Positions 58,644 through 64,000 of a DNA stretch of 64,000 bases are shown one piece after another. The notes beneath the pieces are model-generated. The model was not told the DNA's origin. It searched no databases and was given only the letters and a program-made list of their open reading frames with translations. Origin of the DNA: Candidatus Zipacnadia bacterium (lineage in GTDB: Bacteria > Armatimonadota > Zipacnadia > Zipacnadales > UBA5352); contig JALGSU010000011.1 in NCBI GenBank assembly GCA_029821735.1, positions 62,001 through 126,000 on the forward strand. Reading direction: 5' to 3'. Positions within the stretch are counted from its first letter, which is position 1; each line of letters opens with the position of its first letter. Position numbers and translations under genes: made by a program.

Positions 58644-59849
58644 ATGACGAAGACCACCAGGCTCATGCTGGTCCTCGCCGCCCTGCTGATCTCGCTGGCG
58701 GCCTTCGCCGCGGACTGGCCACAGATGCTCGGCCCGGACGCAAACGGCATCGCCCCTGACACGGGCATCAACAAGGACTGGAACGCCAAGCCGCCGCAGC
58801 AACTGTGGAGTGTTCAGCTACACGACGATGGCTACGCCGGTCCCGCGGTCGCCGATGGCAAGGTGTTCATCATCGACCACGACGGCGCCGAGGACGTTGT
58901 CCGCGCGATCAGTCTCGCCGACGGCAGCGACGTCTGGCAGTTCCGCTATGCTGACCTGAGCAAGGCCAACTATGGTTTCTCACGCAGCACCCCTTCCTAC
59001 GCGAACGGCATGCTCTACACCGTCAGCTTCCTCGGCAAGGTGCACTGCATCAACGCCGAGACCGGACAGATGGTGTGGATGCGAGACATGCGCGCGGAGT
59101 TCGGCGGCACACTCCCGAAATGGGGATATGCGATGTCGGCGCTGGTGGACGGTGACAAGGTGATCGTCTGTCCCGGCGGCAGCGGCACCGCAGTCGTCGC
59201 CCTCAACGCCGCCGACGGCCAGACGCTCTGGCAGGGCGGCGGCAACGACATTCCCGGTTACGCCACCCCGGTCAAAGGCACCATCCTGGAGCGCGAGCAG
59301 TACGTGGTCTTCACCGGTAAGTCCGTCATCGGCGTCGACGCGACCAGCGGCGAAGGCCTGTGGCGCTACCCGTGGGAGACCAAGTACGACGTCAACGCAG
59401 CGGCGCCCATCATCTCCGGTGACGCGGTCTTCGTCACCAGCGGCTACGGTCACGGCTGCGCGGTCATCCAGATCAATGCAGACGGGCCCGCGATCGTCTG
59501 GGAGAACCGTGAGGTGATGGCTCACTTCAGTTCGCCCATCTACTACAAGAGCGTTTTCTTCGCGAACACCGATCCTGGTTTCCTGGTCTGCCTGAACCCC
59601 GGCACCGGCCAGGCGATCTGGAAGCAGCAGGGCTTTGAGAAGGGCGCGCTCGTGGTGGTCGACGACACTATCATCGCCATGGACGGCCGTGGCGGCGACG
59701 TTGTCATGGTGAACGCCACCGCAGCCGGCTATCAGGAGCTTGGGCGCTTCAACCCGCTCGGCGGCCAGAGCTGGACGGCGCCGATCGTCGCTGACGGCAA
59801 GCTCATCGTCCGTAACAAGGTGGCGATGGTCTGCCTCAACCTGATGTAG
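58644..59849 (+). CDS. Secreted PQQ-like beta-propeller protein, last gene of the operon
   Basis: 401 residues from the ATG at 58644 with AAGGAG upstream. Signal peptide LMLVLAALLISLAAFAADWP. The mature protein has WPQMLGPDANGIAPDTG, a PQQ-like opening, then blades VADGKVFIIDHDGAEDVVRA, SYANGMLYTVSFLGKVHCI, ALVDGDKVIVCPGGSGTA and PIVADGKLIVRNKVAMVCL. It resembles the first-gene propeller (42539) more than the neighbour at 57496, which suggests separate paralogs. A terminator hairpin follows 22 bases after the stop. No ligand can be assigned. Confidence 0.88.
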   Translation: MTKTTRLMLVLAALLISLAAFAADWPQMLGPDANGIAPDTGINKDWNAKPPQQLWSVQLHDDGYAGPAVADGKVFIIDHDGAEDVVRAISLADGSDVWQFRYADLSKANYGFSRSTPSYANGMLYTVSFLGKVHCINAETGQMVWMRDMRAEFGGTLPKWGYAMSALVDGDKVIVCPGGSGTAVVALNAADGQTLWQGGGNDIPGYATPVKGTILEREQYVVFTGKSVIGVDATSGEGLWRYPWETKYDVNAAAPIISGDAVFVTSGYGHGCAVIQINADGPAIVWENREVMAHFSSPIYYKSVFFANTDPGFLVCLNPGTGQAIWKQQGFEKGALVVVDDTIIAMDGRGGDVVMVNATAAGYQELGRFNPLGGQSWTAPIVADGKLIVRNKVAMVCLNLM

Positions 59850-59870
59850 TCCACACTGCAGAGGAATCGC

Positions 59871-59897
59871 GACGGCCGGGCAAGATGCCCGGCCGTC
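59871..59897 (+). terminator. Terminator at the end of the propeller-redox operon
   Basis: Perfect 11-base-pair stem GACGGCCGGGC / GCCCGGCCGTC (59871-59881 with 59887-59897), 5-base loop, followed by TTCGTGT. The stem also serves as the boundary with the convergent gene ending at 59923. The T-tract is weak. Confidence 0.7.
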
Positions 59898-59922
59898 TTC
59901 GTGTACGCCCGCTTGCGGCGCG

Positions 59923-62766
59923 TCAGCTCTGGTGCTGCATGCGCAGGGCCTTGAGGTAGCCCTCGAAGTATTCGGTGCCGCCGCCGTGGCCGCCAAAGAC
60001 CGAGGTACCGATGTAGAGGCCCGGGCCTGTTGCGGGCATCGCTTCGGAGGTCTGATCGTTGACGCTGATGGTCATGGTCTCGAGGTCGAAGTGCACCTCG
60101 ATGTGCGCCCACTGGTCGACGGCAACGACGAGCCCAGGGTTCTGGAAGCTCGTGTTCAGATACTGGTCCGTGTATTTGGCGTGGATCTCGCCGCCTTCGA
60201 GCCAGATGGTGACGCTGCCCGTGTAGTGTCCGTAGTGAGTGAAGAGCGTCTGCTTCTTGTCGGAGGTGGGCTTGATGTCCACGCTCAGAGTCCACGCTCC
60301 GCGGCGGGGAGTCATCTCACGCGGGAAGACGAGGTAGTTGCCCAAGCCGTCGAACTTCAGGCAGAGCGCATCGTCCTCGTCGACGTAGACGGGTGCTGTC
60401 TCGGGAGCGTCGGCCGGGTATGCGCCACCGTTGCGGAAGGGGTCGCCCAGGCTGCCGCTCTCGCCGCCGCCGCGCCCGGTGACGTCCACCGTCCGCCCAC
60501 CGATCTGACCCCAGAAGCTGCGCCCGGCGTTGGTGTAGAGCAGACTGCCGTTCTCGGGGTCGAGGTCATAGTTCAGGTCCGGGATGGTGCCTGCTGGCAC
60601 CTGCACGGTGACGCGCTTGTGCTGGCTGTCGGAGTAGACGTCGAGGTCGACGAGCTCGCCCGGCTCAACGCCTGCGACCATGACCGGCGCGCTGCGGTAG
60701 ATGCGCCCGGATTTGGCGATAGCGCGCATGTGGAAGATCGAATGCGGCCGCAGGGGAGTGAAGCTGAAGTCGATATCAGCGCTCGGGGCGTCCACGTGGC
60801 TGGTGATATCAGGCAGCCGCCGAAAATCCTCCAGCGTGACGGTGACACCATTGCCCTCGGTCTCGGACCAGACGCCGTAGCGCAGGACATTCCTGACGGG
60901 AATGCGCTTCTTGAGGATGCCGAAGTCCAGCACCACGGTGGCTCGCTCGGCCTGCTCGCGCGCGAAGCTGAAGGTCGTGCCACGCGGCCACACGCTGAGA
61001 TTGGTGTTCATCTCCAGCCGATCGCCCTGGTTGAAGTGGTAGCGCCCATCGGTTTTCGTGTGAATGGTGGCAGGCGGTCCCTCCAGCCACATCGAGCCCT
61101 TGAGGTCGCCCTGCTTCTGCATGGCGCGCATGGTGACTTTGAGGAGCATCTGATCTTCGGCGTCCGGGTATTCGCTGGCGGGGTCGACGCCATATATCTC
61201 GTCGCTGTTCTCGAGGACCTCGACGAAGGCCAGCGGCTCATCACACTCGATGTGGCCGACAATGTGGCGGCTGCCGACTGTGCCTGCGCTGGGCAGGACG
61301 GCGAAGCTGGCGGCGTTGGGGCGCAGGATGTCCCGCAGGGGCTGCTTGACCCACTTGTAGTCCCAGTTGTCGGTGGGGCGCAGTGTGATGTGATGCAGAC
61401 CGGTGGCGTAAGCAAGTTCGCGACCGTCGGCCATGCGCACAGTCACTCTTGGGCGCAGCAACATCTCACCGGCGATCTCCTCGGTGGGCAGCTCCAGCGT
61501 CTGATCAGCAAGCAGGCCCGGGTCAAGTGTCACCGGATCGAAGCTGCGCACGGGCTCGCTGGCGTCATTGGTCAGCGTCACCGCCACCTGGTACGGCTGC
61601 TGCTGCGTGCCATCGGGGATGTTGAGCAGCTCGATCTGGAGCACCTCGCCGAGGGTCAGCGCTTTCCGGTAGCTCACCACCAAGTTTGGTATCGAAGTGT
61701 CGTCGCCCTCATTGGGCGCGGGGGCTTCGCCATTGAGAATGTGCGTGTAGTAGTTGATGATGCGCTGGGTGGTCAGCCCGTTGGTGATGGTCGGCTCGAT
61801 GCAGGTGTGCTCGTTGAGTTCGTCCCACTCGGGCATGTCGATGACATCGGGATTGGCCGACATCGCGATCTCAAAGCTGCGCCGGAGGGTCTTCGTCCCC
61901 TCCTCGAGGAGCGTCGAGCCACTCATGAAGTTGTAGTAGCCGGTGGTCGCCATCATCTCGAGGTACTTGCCCTCGTAGCCAGGTTCACTGAGGACGCCGG
62001 TGATGGTGGGGACGACAAAGTTCGCGTAGAAGTCAGCGTCAAAGCCGCGGTCTTGGCGACGCATCATGCCGACGCTCGGGCTGACCAGTCCGTCGGCCAC
62101 GTCGAGATATGACCGCCAGCGCGCTTTGATCGCTTCGGCAGTCTCCTCCTCGACTGCGCCGGTCGCCTGGAACTGCTTGAGCGCGTCGTACATGTCCGCG
62201 TTCACGGCAGCCATGTAGAGGAAGCTGTCACCGTGGATGGCTCGCAGGTCGGCGAGCATCGTCGCCAACTCTTCAGGGGTCAGTCCGTCGGTGTGGTAGG
62301 TGCCGCACAGCAGTCGGCCCTGAACGCGGAGACTGTGCGGAAAGGCGAGCGCGGCGGTAAGTGTTTTGTCGAGGTAAGTGATGTCCTTCGCCACGCCGAT
62401 GCGCGGCATGATGATGAAATCGTCGCGGCCACTCGTGTCGACCGCTTCGAGCGCCCGCTCGTACCGATAGACCATCCCCGGCGTCCCGATGAGGATGCTC
62501 AACCCATCGAGGCCATACATCTTCGCGTGCCCCATGATCTTGTGGAAGCTCGCGTCGGTGAGGACATCCCGATCGCGGGTAGCTTTGTCCATGAACAGCG
62601 GGCGGTCCATGTAACGGTGCAGGTAGTTCTGAAACAGACCGTACTTCACCTGACTGGATGAGAACACCAGTGGGGGCGAGATGAGCGGTTCGCGGACGCT
62701 GTCCTGCGCCCCTGCAGCGGAGCAGACGATAATCGCGGCGAGCAGCATTGCGGCAAGATGACGCAT
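59923..62766 (-). CDS. Large secreted protein with C-terminal LamG-like domain, possible glycoside hydrolase
   Basis: 947 residues from the ATG at 62766, which has AGGAGG seven bases upstream and a signal peptide (AAMLLAAIIVCSAAGAQ). An upstream open reading of 188 residues overlaps the divergent gene and was rejected. The N-terminal domain (about 30-350) has alternating strands and helices with FIIMPRIGVAKDITYLD, GRLLCGTYHTDGLTPEELA and DMPEWDELNEHTCIEPT, resembling alpha-1,3-glucanase-like (GH71-type) TIM barrels. Beta-sandwich regions follow (about 350-750). The C-terminus is a LamG/concanavalin-type domain (LCLKFDGLGNYLVFPR, WAHIEVHFDLETMTISVND). Catalytic residues could not be fixed, so hydrolase activity is tentative. 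Confidence 0.65.
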   Translation of the reverse strand: MRHLAAMLLAAIIVCSAAGAQDSVREPLISPPLVFSSSQVKYGLFQNYLHRYMDRPLFMDKATRDRDVLTDASFHKIMGHAKMYGLDGLSILIGTPGMVYRYERALEAVDTSGRDDFIIMPRIGVAKDITYLDKTLTAALAFPHSLRVQGRLLCGTYHTDGLTPEELATMLADLRAIHGDSFLYMAAVNADMYDALKQFQATGAVEEETAEAIKARWRSYLDVADGLVSPSVGMMRRQDRGFDADFYANFVVPTITGVLSEPGYEGKYLEMMATTGYYNFMSGSTLLEEGTKTLRRSFEIAMSANPDVIDMPEWDELNEHTCIEPTITNGLTTQRIINYYTHILNGEAPAPNEGDDTSIPNLVVSYRKALTLGEVLQIELLNIPDGTQQQPYQVAVTLTNDASEPVRSFDPVTLDPGLLADQTLELPTEEIAGEMLLRPRVTVRMADGRELAYATGLHHITLRPTDNWDYKWVKQPLRDILRPNAASFAVLPSAGTVGSRHIVGHIECDEPLAFVEVLENSDEIYGVDPASEYPDAEDQMLLKVTMRAMQKQGDLKGSMWLEGPPATIHTKTDGRYHFNQGDRLEMNTNLSVWPRGTTFSFAREQAERATVVLDFGILKKRIPVRNVLRYGVWSETEGNGVTVTLEDFRRLPDITSHVDAPSADIDFSFTPLRPHSIFHMRAIAKSGRIYRSAPVMVAGVEPGELVDLDVYSDSQHKRVTVQVPAGTIPDLNYDLDPENGSLLYTNAGRSFWGQIGGRTVDVTGRGGGESGSLGDPFRNGGAYPADAPETAPVYVDEDDALCLKFDGLGNYLVFPREMTPRRGAWTLSVDIKPTSDKKQTLFTHYGHYTGSVTIWLEGGEIHAKYTDQYLNTSFQNPGLVVAVDQWAHIEVHFDLETMTISVNDQTSEAMPATGPGLYIGTSVFGGHGGGTEYFEGYLKALRMQHQS

Positions 62767-62859
62767 GGTGTGTCCTCCTTTGGTGTGCCGCTCAGGATAC
62801 ACCGCGGATGGACTCGCTGCAAGCCGGGCGACGGAAGCCTGCGGAGGCTTTTGCGCCTG

Positions 62860-64000
62860 ATGGCACGCGAATCGTTCGCGATGGTCTCGGCTCCGGAGCG
62901 CTTTGTGGCGGGCGATTCGGTGACGATCGGATTCCGATATGTAGTCGGTGAGGGCGGCTTGCCGATGGGGAGCAAGCTGAAGTTGGGGCTGCCATCGGCC
63001 GGGTGGGGCGAGCCTCTGGTGAACCACAAGCGCATGTGGGATCTGGATCCGAGTAAGGCCAACCGCTGGCTGCACTACATGCGACTGAACACGACCTTCG
63101 AGGTGGAGACGGACACAACGGCATTTCTGGAGCCGTATGCGCGATTCGAGCAGCGGCCCGGTGACGATCGATGCATTCAGCGCTGGTGGATTACGTTCGT
63201 CGTGGTAGAGGCGGATTTCGCGCCGGGTGACGTTGTAGAAGTCACGTATGGTGACCCAACGTGGGGCGAGGCGGGCGGGCGGGTGCAACCGGTGGTGGAG
63301 CCGCGCGGCGATTTTTCGTTCTTCGCGCAAACGCCTGGCGGAGAGATCCGCGAGGTGGATGGCTCACCGGTCTGGGTCGCGGTGGAGGCCGGTCCGGTGC
63401 AGCGCGCGTTCCTGCGCATGCCCACCATCAGCGGCGCGGACGCTCCCACGCCGCGCGTGTATGTGACTGATCGCTGCTGCAATCCCCCATTGGGCGAGAC
63501 GCCCAGCATCGAGGTGGAGGTGCAGCAGGCGGGCGACGTCCGCCGCGCGACGGCGGTCTCGGGCGCGGAGGGCCTGCGGGTTGAGGCGCAGCCTTCTGTA
63601 GTGCGGAGCGATTCCGAAGACCAGGTGTACTGGGGCGACATCCACGGGAAGACCAGCTTCTCGGGCGATGGCCTCGCGCCGATTGACGAATACATCAGCT
63701 ACGCGCGCGATTTCGGCGCCGAGGACTTCACCGCCGTGAGTGACCACTCCGGCTGCAACCGCCAGTCGTGGTTCGACACCCAAGAGAAAGCGGCGGAATA
63801 CACCGTCGACGGGGAGTTCATCGCGCTCAAGGGTTTCGAGTTCTCGTATGCCCACGGGCATCGGAATGTGTATTTCGACAACCATCGCATCGAGGAAATC
63901 TGGCCAGGCGAGCGCCTCGATCTCGCCGCCGGCCCGGACGGTCTGCGCCCGTTCTTCGAGTACCTGCGCTCCCGCAAAGACGAACTCATCAGCATCCCGC
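62860..64000 (+). CDS. DUF3604-type PHP-like protein (C-terminus cut by window edge)
   Basis: An open plus-strand frame from the ATG at 62860 to the right edge, 380 residues so far. GGAGG lies 12 bases before the ATG, a loose fit, so a later start is possible. The first ~200 residues form a beta-rich region (FVAGDSVTIGFRYVVGEGG, VVEADFAPGDVVEV). The PHP-type metal site then begins: VYWGDIHGKTSFSGDGLAP, DEYISYARDFGAEDFTAVSD and DHSGCNRQSW, followed by FIALKGFEFSYAHGHRNVYF. That matches DUF3604 proteins, often secreted or surface-linked hydrolases of unknown substrate. It is divergent from the LamG gene, with 93 bases between the two starts. Confidence 0.8.
   Translation, partial: MARESFAMVSAPERFVAGDSVTIGFRYVVGEGGLPMGSKLKLGLPSAGWGEPLVNHKRMWDLDPSKANRWLHYMRLNTTFEVETDTTAFLEPYARFEQRPGDDRCIQRWWITFVVVEADFAPGDVVEVTYGDPTWGEAGGRVQPVVEPRGDFSFFAQTPGGEIREVDGSPVWVAVEAGPVQRAFLRMPTISGADAPTPRVYVTDRCCNPPLGETPSIEVEVQQAGDVRRATAVSGAEGLRVEAQPSVVRSDSEDQVYWGDIHGKTSFSGDGLAPIDEYISYARDFGAEDFTAVSDHSGCNRQSWFDTQEKAAEYTVDGEFIALKGFEFSYAHGHRNVYFDNHRIEEIWPGERLDLAAGPDGLRPFFEYLRSRKDELISIP

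Noticed and set aside
62767..63330. 188-residue extension of the LamG protein gene
   Set aside because: Arginine-rich antisense of the DUF3604-type gene; a signal peptide and AGGAGG mark the start at 62766.

Overview
The window is GC-rich DNA with tightly packed genes, mostly in long same-strand runs joined by ATGA, GTGA or TTGA overlaps. It suggests a diderm, rod-shaped bacterium. It carries Kdo genes (kdsB, kdsA, kdsD, a lipopolysaccharide hallmark), mreBCD, a squalene-hopene cyclase and many secreted beta-propeller and carbohydrate-active proteins. A COG5322 acyl-ACP-reductase-like gene, DUF116, AmmeMemoRadiSam, CHASE2-cyclase and FecR genes point towards an Armatimonadota, Planctomycetota or Hydrogenedentota-like lineage. 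I cannot place the phylum from sequence alone. No rRNA, phage, IS element or CRISPR array was seen. One tRNA (Gln, CTG) is present.

Layout. 1-4123 (minus): a ceramidase-like enzyme (cut by the left edge), a GH36-like alpha-galactosidase and a zinc-ribbon membrane protein. 4263-4422 (plus): tRNA-Gln with its own promoter and terminator. 4452-9788 (minus): rlmN, a CPBP protease, a TPR protein and a large CBM plus TolB-like propeller protein. 10211-13437 (minus): FecR and CHASE2-cyclase proteins. 13532-28994 (minus): a long housekeeping and envelope run. In transcription order it is amrS, ubiB-like, maf-flanked mreB-mreC-mreD, kdsB-kdsA-kdsD, a metallophosphatase, coaX, dus, a quinate-dehydrogenase-annotated family protein, an acyl-ACP-reductase-like protein, lysS and a UbiA-family DPPR synthase. 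29035-29814 (minus) is an unrecognised family. 30190-32886 (plus): MATE transporter and a URO-D-like protein.

32977-42373 (minus) is an isoprenoid or hopanoid neighbourhood. It holds a glycosyltransferase, a prenyltransferase-repeat protein, a DUF116-polyprenyl synthase fusion, a PQQ-like propeller with a coiled-coil insert, squalene-hopene cyclase, and a ferredoxin/B12-type radical SAM gene that appears broken by a 1-base frameshift.

42539-59849 (plus) is the most striking region. One apparent transcription unit of twelve genes, started by a good sigma70 promoter overlapping an inverted repeat, encodes four PQQ-like propellers (one with a 20-triplet collagen repeat), an NHL lipoprotein and two Tat-type small proteins or ferredoxins. 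It also encodes a NapH/NosR-like membrane polyferredoxin, a fused NuoE-NuoF protein of the electron-bifurcating type, a GltD-like flavoprotein apparently lacking its NAD(P) domain, and a MacB/LolD-type ABC ATPase with a giant FtsX permease. I propose it as an undescribed envelope redox system in which cytoplasmic NAD(H)/flavin chemistry is wired through a NapGH-like quinol module to exported proteins. 59923-64000 holds a secreted LamG protein and a divergent DUF3604-type protein cut by the right edge.
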